Shown: positions 1 to 6,368 of the stretch, one piece after another
Numbering within the stretch: the first letter of the stretch is position 1
Layout: each line of letters starts with the position of its first letter
Source of the DNA: Bacteroidales bacterium GP4
Lineage (GTDB): Bacteria > Bacteroidota > Bacteroidia > Bacteroidales > Muribaculaceae
Length of the DNA: 7,871 bases
Assembly: GCA_001701065.1 (NCBI GenBank)
Contig: DAAL01000166.1
Span: forward strand, 1-7,871
Reading direction: 5' to 3'
The notes under the pieces: model-generated
The model's input: the letters and a program-made list of their open reading frames with translations, nothing else
What the model was told of the DNA's origin: nothing
Databases searched by the model: none
Program-made: the position numbers and the translations under genes

Positions 1-1
1 T

Positions 2-115
2 CCTGAAACAACTGTAAAACACTTCTGCCTGGCGCATGGGGTGAGAATCTATAGGGATGTCGAATTTGTTATCAATAAGCGTAAAATTAAAAATTTATTG
101 TTAACTTTGCGTTAA
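2..115 (+). CDS. Possible C-terminal end of an upstream protein (partial, HTH-like tail)
   Basis: One plus-strand frame stays open from the left edge of the window to a TAA at 113-115, giving 37 residues with no start codon requirement because it would begin outside. The middle of the peptide (TVKHFCLAHGVR, then VEFVINKRKIKNLL) resembles the helix-turn-helix tails of small Bacteroidota DNA-binding proteins, in which a recognition helix is followed by a short strand and a final helix. This is a resemblance by eye only. Thirty-seven open codons can arise by chance, and the last third is very AT-rich and carries the promoter box of the next gene. The alternative is that the stretch is non-coding, or that a minus-strand gene begins at 37. 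Confidence is low. Confidence 0.3.
   Translation, partial: PETTVKHFCLAHGVRIYRDVEFVINKRKIKNLLLTLR
102..109 (+). promoter_or_regulatory. Promoter -7 box for mntA-hepT
   Basis: TAACTTTG matches the Bacteroidota -7 consensus TAnnTTTG at every fixed position. It lies 17 bases before the ATG at 127, so the transcript would have a very short leader. No convincing TTG element is visible at the expected distance upstream, so the call rests on the -7 box and its position alone. Confidence 0.45.
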
Positions 116-126
116 ACGAGTTGATT

Positions 127-438
127 ATGATAAGTAAACGTACATTGAATCTGATTCCTAAGATACGCAATTTTATGGCGAAGCAGCCTATTGAAAGGGC
201 ATGGCTGTTTGGTTCATATGCACGCGGGGATGAAACTTCGACAAGTGATATGGATATTCTCGTTGATTATGATAATTCCAAAGGGTTAGTATCGCTGTTT
301 GAAATGGGAGGTATCCTTATGGATTTGACCGAATTGCTTGGCTGCAAAGTTGATTTGGTGGAGAATCGTGGACTTATGGATTTTGCTCGTGAAAGTGTTG
401 AGCGAGATAAAATTTTGATTTATGAGAGATCCTCTTAA
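127..438 (+). CDS. mntA: MntA-like nucleotidyltransferase, antitoxin of a HepT/MntA type VII toxin-antitoxin pair
   Basis: This 103-aa protein is a minimal nucleotidyltransferase. In characterised HepT/MntA pairs the enzyme neutralises the toxin by transferring AMP from ATP to a tyrosine of HepT, acting in the cytoplasm. The diagnostic motif GSX10DXD is exact: G29-S30, ten residues, then D41-M44-type spacing giving D41 and D43 (sequence DMD). A third likely metal-binding carboxylate is D76 in KVDLV. The length is typical of stand-alone minimal enzymes. I start at the ATG at 127; an in-frame TTG at 121 would add only Met-Ile and sits closer to the promoter. The 3' end overlaps hepT by 17 bases, which points to coupled translation. 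Base composition is clearly more AT-rich than mutS or era, consistent with acquisition by transfer. The name mntA here refers to the antitoxin, not to the manganese transporter. Confidence 0.88.
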   Translation: MISKRTLNLIPKIRNFMAKQPIERAWLFGSYARGDETSTSDMDILVDYDNSKGLVSLFEMGGILMDLTELLGCKVDLVENRGLMDFARESVERDKILIYERSS

Positions 439-775
439 AGATTCGGGACGTATCAGCCATATGCTTGATATGGCAACTCTCCTTGGAACGGAAAAAGATA
501 AGCATTCGCTTGATGAAATACGTCTGGACAAGGTGCTTTTTTATGGGTTGTCCAAGATGGTTGAGATTATAGGTGAGGCTGCCTATATGATTACGAAAGA
601 ATTTAAAGAAAGTCATCCTCAATTGCCTTGGCGACAAATCGAAGGAATGCGCCATATTTTGGTGCATGGCTATTATTCGATAAGTGCTGAAGTGCTATAC
701 GATGTAATACAAAACGATATCCCTGCGCTTGTCCCGGTACTTAAATCATTTCTTGATGAAGTGAAAGGGGGCTAA
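422..775 (+). CDS. hepT: HepT-like ribonuclease toxin (DUF86)
   Basis: This 117-aa, mainly helical protein belongs to the HEPN-superfamily HepT/DUF86 group. Members act as RNases (mRNA or tRNA cleavage has been reported for different homologues) and are silenced by AMP addition from the partner MntA. The catalytic motif RX4HXY is intact: R77, HILV, H82, G83, Y84. Y84 is the residue expected to be adenylylated. Nothing suggests decay: the start, motif and stop are all in place, and the length is normal for the family. It begins inside the last codons of mntA, giving the usual antitoxin-first order. It ends only 11 bases from the stop of the convergent mutS, with no terminator visible between them. 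Which RNA it cuts cannot be told from the sequence. Confidence 0.88.
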   Translation: MRDPLKDSGRISHMLDMATLLGTEKDKHSLDEIRLDKVLFYGLSKMVEIIGEAAYMITKEFKESHPQLPWRQIEGMRHILVHGYYSISAEVLYDVIQNDIPALVPVLKSFLDEVKGG

Positions 776-786
776 ACGGGACGAGA

Positions 787-3414
787 TTAGTTTTTGCCGG
801 TGATGATTTGTTTTATGTCGTTGAGCTTGTTGAGCGCCGCCATGGGGGTGAGGTTGTTGATGTCAGTGTTGAGGATTTCATCACGGATTTGGGTCAGCAC
901 GGGGTCGTCAAGCTGGAAGAACGACAATTGTACTCCGCTTCGCTCTTCGCTCACTTCCCGCAGATTTTTTCCGGGGGTCGCCGACTCCTGACGGTTGCTT
1001 GACTCAAGGTGGTGCAGTACTTCGTCGGCACGGCGCACAATAGATGGCGGCATGCCTGCGATTTTCGCCACATGTATACCGAAACTGTGCTCGCTTCCTC
1101 CGCGCGCAAGTTTGCGCAGAAACACAACTTTGCCGTCGATTTCCTTGACCGACACATTGAAATTCTTCACTCTCGGGAACTGTCCCTCCATCTCGTTCAG
1201 TTCATGGTAATGGGTGGCAAACAGGGTCTTGGGGTGCATATTACCGTATTCGTGTATATGTTCCACGATAGCCCAGGCGATGGATATTCCGTCGTAAGTG
1301 GACGTGCCGCGTCCGAGTTCGTCGAAAAGGATAAGGCTTCGGCTGCTCATGTTGTTGAGGATTGAAGCCGCTTCGTTCATTTCCACCATGAATGTGGACT
1401 CGCCGAGGGATATGTTGTCGCTTGCTCCCACGCGGGTGAACACTTTGTCGACTATGCCTATGTGGGCGCTGTCGGCAGCCACATAGGAACCTATCTGGGC
1501 GAGGATGACGTTTAACGCCGTCTGCCTAAGAAGCGCCGATTTACCTGACATGTTAGGCCCGGTGATCATCATAATCTGTGTGCCGGAGTTGTTGAGGCTG
1601 ACGCTGTTGGCTATATACGGTTCGCCGGGAGGAAGCTGGCGTTCGATTACCGGGTGTCTTCCTTCCTCGATTTCGATGGTAAGCGAATCGTCCACCACGG
1701 GACGGTTGTAGCGGTTTTCGAGGGCGCAGCGGGTGAATGACAGGAGCACGTCAAGCTGTGCGACGAGGGTGGAGTTGAGTTTTATGGCACCCACATATTC
1801 CATGATGCGCGCCACAAGCTCCTCGTAGATGCGGCGTTCGATGATTTCTATTTTTTCCTGCGCGCCCATGATTTTTTCCTCGTAGTCCTTAAGTTCCTGG
1901 GTGATGTAACGCTCGGCGTTGACGAGTGTCTGTTTTCTGACCCATTCAGGCGGAACTTTGGACTTGTGGGTGTTGGTGACTTCGATGTAGTAGCCAAACA
2001 CATTGTTGTAGCCTATCTTCAGGCTTGAGATTCCGGTGGCTTCGCTTTCGCGCGCCTGCAGTTTCAGCAGATAGTCCTTGCCCCGGAATGCTATGTCACG
2101 GAGTTCGTCAAGTTCGGCATCCACTCCGCTCTTGATTACCGTGCCGCGGTTCAGCGCAAGCGGAGCGTCGTCCACGATTTCACGTGCTATGCGGTCACGG
2201 ATGAGGGTGCAGGGGTTGAGTTGTTCGCCTATGGCGTTCAGTCCGCCCTGGTCAGCATCCATGCACATCTTTTTTATCGGCTCCAGAGCCGTGAGTGCAT
2301 TCTGGAGTTGTATAAGCTCACGGGGTGTTACTCGTCCCACCGCCACCTTAGAGATGATGCGTTCCATGTCGCCAATGGTTTTGAGCAATGCGCTCAGCTG
2401 TTCGCGCTCTTCGGGGCTGCGGAAGAAATATTCCACCACGTCAAGGCGTGAATTGATGGCTTTGACATCGGTAAGGGGGAAAAGCAGCCAGCGGCGCAGA
2501 AGCCGCGCGCCCATGGGGCTGATGGTGCGGTCAATGACATCGAGCAGCGACTTGCCGTCCTCGTTCATACTCTCTATCAACTCAAGGTTGCGCACTGTGA
2601 ATCGGTCGAGCCTCACATAAGAGCTTTCCTCGATGCGGGCGAGGGAGGTGATGTGGGAGGTCTGGGTGTGCTTTGTGATGTCGAGATAGTGTAGAATGGC
2701 ACCGGCGGCAACTATCGCTATCTTCATGGAGTGTACACCGAAGCCTTTGAGGTTGGAGGTCTCAAACTGTTTCAACAGGCGGTCGTGGGCTGCGTCGTCA
2801 GTGAAAATCCAGTCGTCCAGTTCGAACGATGGCAGATGAGGGTTGCTGAATGTCTCTTCGAGAAGACGGCGGTTGCCGCGTTCCACGAGTATCTCTTTAG
2901 GTGCAAAATTGTTGATGAGTTTGTCGATGTAGTCAGCTTCTCCTTCCGCCACAAGAAACTCGCCGGTGGAGATGTCGAGCAGCGACAGTCCGATGCCTTT
3001 GTTCTTGGTGAAATGCAGAGCGGCAAGGAAGTTGTTCTCACGATGGTTGAGGACGGTGTCGCTCATTGCCACGCCCGGGGTCACCAGTTCGGTGATGCCG
3101 CGCTTGACGAGTTTTTTGGTAAGCTTGGGGTCCTCCAGCTGTTCGCATATCGCCACTCGCTTTCCGGCTCTCACGAGTTTGGGCAGATAGGAGTCGAGCG
3201 CATGGTGGGGAAATCCCGCAAGCTCCACATACTGAGCAGTGCCGTTGGCGCGCCGGGTGAGAGTGATTCCGAGAATCTGCGACGCTATGATGGCATCGTC
3301 GGAGAATGTTTCGTAGAAGTCGCCCACACGGAATAGAAGTATCGCGTCGGGATGCTTTTTCTTCATCTCGACGTACTGTTTCATCAACGGAGTCTCAGCA
3401 ATTTTTTTCGCCAT
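787..3414 (-). CDS. mutS: DNA mismatch repair protein MutS
   Basis: MutS recognises mismatches and small loops after replication and, with ATP, recruits MutL to start repair. At 875 aa it has the normal full length for the family. The N-terminal mismatch-recognition motif is present as GDFYETF, with F33 and E35 matching the Phe-x-Glu that contacts the mismatched base. Domains follow in the usual order: mismatch binding (about 1-115), connector (about 120-250), core and clamp (about 260-560), then the ATPase. The ATPase shows a Walker A loop GPNMSGKS (619-626), a signature-like [11 protein letters not shown] (669-679), a Walker B ending in D698-E699, and the switch histidine H735 in ATHYHE. 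The C-terminus carries [14 protein letters not shown] (855-868), typical of MutS1. The start ATG has no Shine-Dalgarno but a -7 box lies about 50 bases upstream. It appears to be transcribed alone, insulated by the terminator at 3533-3562, and it converges on hepT. Confidence 0.98.
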   Translation of the reverse strand: MAKKIAETPLMKQYVEMKKKHPDAILLFRVGDFYETFSDDAIIASQILGITLTRRANGTAQYVELAGFPHHALDSYLPKLVRAGKRVAICEQLEDPKLTKKLVKRGITELVTPGVAMSDTVLNHRENNFLAALHFTKNKGIGLSLLDISTGEFLVAEGEADYIDKLINNFAPKEILVERGNRRLLEETFSNPHLPSFELDDWIFTDDAAHDRLLKQFETSNLKGFGVHSMKIAIVAAGAILHYLDITKHTQTSHITSLARIEESSYVRLDRFTVRNLELIESMNEDGKSLLDVIDRTISPMGARLLRRWLLFPLTDVKAINSRLDVVEYFFRSPEEREQLSALLKTIGDMERIISKVAVGRVTPRELIQLQNALTALEPIKKMCMDADQGGLNAIGEQLNPCTLIRDRIAREIVDDAPLALNRGTVIKSGVDAELDELRDIAFRGKDYLLKLQARESEATGISSLKIGYNNVFGYYIEVTNTHKSKVPPEWVRKQTLVNAERYITQELKDYEEKIMGAQEKIEIIERRIYEELVARIMEYVGAIKLNSTLVAQLDVLLSFTRCALENRYNRPVVDDSLTIEIEEGRHPVIERQLPPGEPYIANSVSLNNSGTQIMMITGPNMSGKSALLRQTALNVILAQIGSYVAADSAHIGIVDKVFTRVGASDNISLGESTFMVEMNEAASILNNMSSRSLILFDELGRGTSTYDGISIAWAIVEHIHEYGNMHPKTLFATHYHELNEMEGQFPRVKNFNVSVKEIDGKVVFLRKLARGGSEHSFGIHVAKIAGMPPSIVRRADEVLHHLESSNRQESATPGKNLREVSEERSGVQLSFFQLDDPVLTQIRDEILNTDINNLTPMAALNKLNDIKQIITGKN

Positions 3415-3465
3415 ATCACAAGTTTATTCAGAAGCCGCAGCATGTTCCGCCGCCGTTTCCTAATA

Positions 3466-3473
3466 CAAAAGTA
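3466..3473 (-). promoter_or_regulatory. Promoter -7 box for mutS
   Basis: On the minus strand this reads TACTTTTG, a full match to TAnnTTTG. It lies 51 bases before the mutS ATG and downstream of the terminator at 3533-3562, so mutS would have its own promoter and a leader of roughly 45 nt. No clear TTG -33 element is present at the usual spacing. Confidence 0.5.
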
Positions 3474-3532
3474 CTAAAATTCCGGGAAAGCGTGAGTAAC
3501 TGTTTGAAAATTTTCTTAAAGAGTTTTTAAAT

Positions 3533-3562
3533 AAAAAAAGGTTGCCGAAAAGGCAACCTTTT
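3533..3562 (-). terminator. Strong intrinsic terminator (minus strand)
   Basis: An 11-bp perfect stem, AAAAGGTTGCC against GGCAACCTTTT, closes a five-base loop. On the minus strand the stem runs straight into seven uridines, a classic rho-independent terminator. It ends transcription of whatever is made from 3534-3860 (the candidate RNA and any read-through from the kinase) before mutS. On the plus strand only four T follow, so it would work less well in that direction. Confidence 0.88.
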
Positions 3563-3770
3563 ATACATGTCGAACAAAGGGGATTTTTGTGATGTCATCT
3601 CGACTTTCATCTTCCTCGGATTGAGGCGTCTCTCTTTTATGGAAAGACTCATCCTTTGCCGAATAATTAATATATTAACAAATTACTATTTTCGCTGATT
3701 GCATTTTATCAGGTAATGATCGAAATACCTTCTAAGGGAATGAACCGACAATCGGCGTTGTCCTCATTCC
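3533..3770 (-). ncRNA. Candidate structured non-coding RNA, about 240 nt, family not identified
   Basis: This 446-base gap between unrelated genes contains what looks like an independent transcription unit: a perfect minus-strand -7 box at 3775-3782, then about 238 bases, then a strong terminator. The predicted transcript opens directly with a hairpin at 3770-3737 (GGAATGA with TCATTCC, and inside it GACAA with TTGTC). Further helices can be drawn at 3730-3711 (AGGTA/TACCT), 3654-3618 (GGATGAG with CTCAATCC with one bulge, topped by TCTTT/AAAGA) and 3604-3569 (GTCGA/TCGAC). The fold is a string of hairpins rather than the single long hairpin of 6S RNA. I see no tmRNA tag or RNase P core motifs. 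It could alternatively be the 3' untranslated region of the kinase operon, or hold a small ORF. Function unknown. Confidence 0.5.
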
Positions 3771-3774
3771 GATG

Positions 3775-3782
3775 CAAAGTTA
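3775..3782 (-). promoter_or_regulatory. Promoter -7 box for the candidate RNA at 3533-3770
   Basis: The minus strand reads TAACTTTG, a perfect TAnnTTTG match. Transcription would start near 3770, exactly where the first strong hairpin begins. A TTTG is present upstream but only 14 bases away instead of about 19-21, so the -33 element is not convincing. Confidence 0.5.
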
Positions 3783-3860
3783 ATATCTGTTTATGACAAA
3801 CGTGTTACGCCCGAGTGCCAATGTTATTAAATCTTAATTTGGTCAGCCGATTAATAAAAA

Positions 3861-5333
3861 TTATTCCTTTCGCTCGTTGCCCCAAACGGGAAGCGTGAAT
3901 TCAAACTCCAGTCCGTGAGGGCTGTGGTTGCGCACAACGATTTCGCCTCCCATGATGCGGATGGAGTTCTGCACGATGGGCAAGCCGAGTCCTGACCCTC
4001 CGTTTTTACGGGAGCGGCCTTTGTCGATGCGGTAGAACCGTTCAAACATGTGGGGAAGATGCTCTTCGCTCACGCCGGTGCCGTCGTCGTAGAACAGGAA
4101 CACATAGTGGTTCTTCACTCGCTTGATGAGGTCAAGCTGACAGTATGTGCCGTGGGAGTAGAAGAACGCGTTGCGCACAAGGTTCATGATCATTCCGTAG
4201 ATCAGATTGTAGTTGCCGAAGACAAAACATTCCTGAGGGATGGAGAAGCGGAATTCCATGTTGTTGTGGTTTATGTTCTGCAGCTCGGTGAATATGTTGC
4301 TTGTGAGCTCGTGCATGTCCACTTTCTCGCGCGGCGTGCCTCTTCCGGCGTTTTCGAGCTTGGCTATGGTAGAGAGGTCGTCAAGCATTGACCCTAAGCG
4401 GTTCACATGCTCCTGTATCTTCACAAAGAAGCGTTCGCGTGTAGCCTCGTCCATGTCGGGGTGGTCAATCATTGTGTCAATGTACCCCTTTATTACGCTT
4501 ACAGGGGTCTTGAGCTCGTGGTTGATGTTGTTGGACAGTTGCTTGATGGTTTCAAGAGTGCGCTTGGTTGCCTTATTGGCTTCCTCGTGCTCGTGGTTGG
4601 ACTGTTCCACGGCTTCAAGCCGCTCCTGGTACAGTTTTATGATTTCACGTGCCACATCGCCTAACTCGTCGCGCGGAAACTCTTCGTCCACATTGATTTC
4701 CTCCCCCTTGGCTATGTTTTGCGCCAGCCGCTGCAGGATGGTCACATTTCGTCCTATACGCGTGTATATATAGGTGATGATGGTCATCGCCACTCCCAAG
4801 ATAATGATGAGCACCCCAAATGACCGGTCGTCCTCAAGCTGTAGCTTGATGGCATCGGTGTAAGGCATTGCAGTCTGCACGAATATGGCTCCGTCGTTGC
4901 TCCGGCTGATGCCGAAGAAGTAGTAAGGATTGTTGGCGACAAACTTACTTTTGCGGATGGAAGCCCCGGCTCCGTTCACAATGGCTTGCGACAGTTCCGG
5001 GGTCTCATCGATGTCGTAAGGGATGGGAGTGCCTATGCAATAGAGCAGCGAACTGTCCATGGCATTGTACACTGACATTCTGATGCCCTTGAACATGGAC
5101 TTGTCGTAATAGCTCTTTATGAAGCTCATGAACGGCTCTATGTCCATGTCGTGCTCGTAGGCTGTGATGACACGGGAGTTTATAAGCTCCATTTCGTGGT
5201 TCACAGTGTTTATGCGCATCTCCTTCTCTTTGTTGTTCAAGTAGAACGCAAAGATGATGAGTATCGCCCAAAGCATAGTCACAATGGGCAGAAACATGCG
5301 CCACTGGTAACTAAACCGTCTCTTTAAAGCCAT
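3861..5333 (-). CDS. Membrane sensor histidine kinase (HAMP, HisKA, HATPase_c)
   Basis: This 490-aa kinase is the sensor of a two-component system with the response regulator upstream. It starts with a positively charged stretch (KRR), a first membrane helix at about 13-32, a periplasmic sensor region of about 140 residues (33-171) with no fold I recognise, and a second helix at about 172-190. Next come a HAMP linker (about 190-245, with the typical DELGDV) and a probable short coiled coil. The dimerisation/phosphoacceptor helix carries NHELKTP with H272. The ATP-binding domain has an N box (N384 and N388), DDGTG (416-420), FERFYR (430-435) and GGSGLGL (445-451). All catalytic elements are intact. 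Its ATG lies 23 bases inside the end of the regulator gene, so translation is probably coupled. M13 would avoid the overlap but would remove the basic N-terminus. The signal sensed is unknown, and no target gene is adjacent. Confidence 0.95.
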   Translation of the reverse strand: MALKRRFSYQWRMFLPIVTMLWAILIIFAFYLNNKEKEMRINTVNHEMELINSRVITAYEHDMDIEPFMSFIKSYYDKSMFKGIRMSVYNAMDSSLLYCIGTPIPYDIDETPELSQAIVNGAGASIRKSKFVANNPYYFFGISRSNDGAIFVQTAMPYTDAIKLQLEDDRSFGVLIIILGVAMTIITYIYTRIGRNVTILQRLAQNIAKGEEINVDEEFPRDELGDVAREIIKLYQERLEAVEQSNHEHEEANKATKRTLETIKQLSNNINHELKTPVSVIKGYIDTMIDHPDMDEATRERFFVKIQEHVNRLGSMLDDLSTIAKLENAGRGTPREKVDMHELTSNIFTELQNINHNNMEFRFSIPQECFVFGNYNLIYGMIMNLVRNAFFYSHGTYCQLDLIKRVKNHYVFLFYDDGTGVSEEHLPHMFERFYRIDKGRSRKNGGSGLGLPIVQNSIRIMGGEIVVRNHSPHGLEFEFTLPVWGNERKE

Positions 5334-6021
5334 AACCGAACCCTATGCGTGTCATAATGTTCTTTTCGTACTCGCCGATTTTTTTTCGCAAGCGGGTTAT
5401 GTTGGTATCGATAGTGCGGTTGGACACCACAACATCGTTGGGCCACACTTCATTTATGATTTCCTCACGTGAGTAAATGCGGTTACGGTGGGTGAGGAAG
5501 AAAAGCAGAATTTCGAATTCGGTTTTGGTGAGGGTGATGGGTGTTCCGTTGAGGTAACACTCTTTCTCGTTGCGGTCGATGCGTAGATTTTTGAATATCA
5601 CGTCAGGCTCGGTAACGCCCTGAGTGGACACTTGCGACATCTGTTGCGCCGCCTGGGAGCGACGGAGCACCGCCCTTACACGCGCAAGCACCTCGCCGGT
5701 CACAAACGGCTTGGTGATATAGTCGTCGCCGCCGAGGTTCAACCCCATAACAGTGTCGTCCTCGCCGTTGAGCGCCGAACAGAATATTATAGGTGTGTTC
5801 TGTGTGGCGGGGTTGTTCTTCAACAACTTCGCAAAGTCAAACCCGCTGAGCTTATCCATCATTATATCCACTATAAATAATGAAAAAGGAGCAAGGTCCA
5901 TAGTCAATGCTTCTTCCGCCGAGAGAGCGTACTCTACCTCGTACCCGTCAAGCTCAAGATTATACTTAAGTATATCGCATAGAGCCTCTTCGTCATCGAC
6001 AATAAGTATCTTAGTCTTCAT
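5311..6021 (-). CDS. OmpR/PhoB-family response regulator
   Basis: This 236-aa cytoplasmic transcription factor is phosphorylated by the kinase encoded directly downstream. The receiver domain (about 1-121) has the acidic pair D9-D10, the phosphoacceptor D52 in VDIMM, S82 in the Thr/Ser switch position and K104 in TKPF. After a short linker (about 122-140) comes the winged-helix DNA-binding domain (about 141-236). This has TKTEFEIL at the start of its first helix, RTIDTNITRLRKKIG in the recognition helix region, and the terminal hairpin GFGYGF. All key residues are present and the length is typical. It is the first gene of a two-gene operon, overlapping the kinase by 23 bases. It is divergent from the RNA candidate and era across a 347-base gap, which is where its own binding sites might lie. 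I cannot assign it to a named system. Confidence 0.95.
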   Translation of the reverse strand: MKTKILIVDDEEALCDILKYNLELDGYEVEYALSAEEALTMDLAPFSLFIVDIMMDKLSGFDFAKLLKNNPATQNTPIIFCSALNGEDDTVMGLNLGGDDYITKPFVTGEVLARVRAVLRRSQAAQQMSQVSTQGVTEPDVIFKNLRIDRNEKECYLNGTPITLTKTEFEILLFFLTHRNRIYSREEIINEVWPNDVVVSNRTIDTNITRLRKKIGEYEKNIMTRIGFGYGFKETV

Positions 6022-6048
6022 AATTCACGTTGTATGATTATCGGAACG

Positions 6049-6056
6049 CTAAATTA
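6049..6056 (-). promoter_or_regulatory. Weak candidate -7 box for the response regulator operon
   Basis: The minus strand reads TAATTTAG, one mismatch from TAnnTTTG, 28 bases before the ATG of the response regulator. No -33 element is evident at the right spacing. It is the best-placed candidate in the gap, but the evidence is thin. Confidence 0.3.
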
Positions 6057-6148
6057 CGGAAAAAAACGCCATAATTTCGTTAACTTATGTTAAATATAGG
6101 AAAACTCCGAACCTTTAATGTCTCCCAATGTTTAGTAGGTATAATTAC

Positions 6149-6156
6149 TATATTTG
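6149..6156 (+). promoter_or_regulatory. Promoter -7 box for the small-RNA candidate
   Basis: TATATTTG is a full match to TAnnTTTG and is followed by CACTGTG. Transcription would begin at about 6161, just before the conserved-looking leader of the candidate RNA. It is too far from era (over 200 bases) and separated from it by the hairpin at 6191-6229, so it most likely serves the RNA. Confidence 0.6.
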
Positions 6157-6160
6157 CACT

Positions 6161-6233
6161 GTGTTTTTCATGGTATTAGATTTAAGGTTAATTACAATGG
6201 GGCTGGTCGTGAGACCGGCCCATTGTAATTTTA
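6161..6233 (+). ncRNA. Small RNA candidate: conserved-looking leader plus 18-bp hairpin
   Basis: From about 6161 to 6190 runs a leader beginning GTGTTTTTCATGGTATTAG and ending in TTTAAGGTTAA. I recognise this string, from memory, as one that recurs between genes in Bacteroidota genomes. There it follows a TAnnTTTG box and precedes a variable hairpin, as members of a paralogous small-RNA family do. Here the hairpin is 6191-6229: the two arms pair over about 17 bases with one bulged G and one G-U pair, closed by a GTGA (GNRA-type) loop, with A6190-T6230 extending it. Four T follow (6229-6232), a modest terminator. The product would be about 70 nt. The promoter, leader and hairpin are seen in the sequence; family membership is recalled and unverified. 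Targets are unknown. Confidence 0.6.
6191..6229 (+). terminator. Long GC-capped hairpin, probable 3' end of the small RNA
   Basis: The left arm (6191-6208) and right arm (6213-6229) match across essentially their full length, with ATTACAATGGG mirrored exactly and the GC-rich tip GGTC/GACC closing a GTGA loop. The T run after it is short on the plus strand. The minus strand has no T run, so it should act only in the direction of era. Termination efficiency is uncertain because the U-tract is weak. Confidence 0.55.
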
Positions 6234-6246
6234 GGAGGTTCGTTTC

Positions 6247-6277
6247 AGCAATCTTTTCGCCCATTGCTCTCTTTTTT
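6247..6277 (+). terminator. Weak back-up terminator-like hairpin
   Basis: AGCAAT (6247-6252) pairs with ATTGCT (6263-6268) around a ten-base loop and is followed by CTC and six T. The stem is short and the loop large, so it is only a possible second stop for read-through from the small RNA before the era promoter. Confidence 0.3.
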
Positions 6278-6341
6278 GGGAAATTATAGTTATTTTCGCA
6301 AATTAATTGTTATAAGGAGAGAAGGGGACTTCGACCGGTAC

Positions 6342-6349
6342 TATTTTTG
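6342..6349 (+). promoter_or_regulatory. Promoter -7 box for era
   Basis: TATTTTTG is a full TAnnTTTG match 19 bases before the era ATG, giving a very short leader. A second, imperfect box (TATTTTCG at 6291-6298) would give a leader of about 65 nt that includes the purine-rich stretch at 6312-6326. Neither has a clear -33 element, so the start site is unsettled. Confidence 0.45.
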
Positions 6350-6368
6350 AAACTAAAAATTCTTATAT

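Noticed and set aside
1..37. Minus-strand start of a HipA-like protein
   Set aside because: Only 12 codons are visible, the similarity is by eye, and the expected hipB partner upstream is missing. Kept as a question in the findings, not annotated.
121..126. TTG start for mntA adding two residues
   Set aside because: The ATG at 127 is a better start codon and the family motif position is unaffected. The TTG leaves almost no leader after the promoter box.
286..667. Minus-strand ORFs across mntA and hepT
   Set aside because: They oppose two proteins with exact catalytic motifs and show no features of their own.
2731..3336. 201-codon plus-strand ORF inside mutS, and similar ones at 2078-2620 and 1009-1365
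   Set aside because: They lie wholly antisense to conserved MutS domains, have no promoter or family motif, and are explained by codon bias of mutS.
3533..3770. 6S RNA or tmRNA as the identity of the gap RNA
   Set aside because: The 5' and 3' ends do not pair into one long hairpin as in 6S, and no ALAA-type tag reading frame or CCA-like 3' end is present.
4240..4773. 177-codon plus-strand ORF antisense to the histidine kinase
   Set aside because: Ser- and Arg-rich shadow of the HAMP and phosphoacceptor region, with no recognisable motif.
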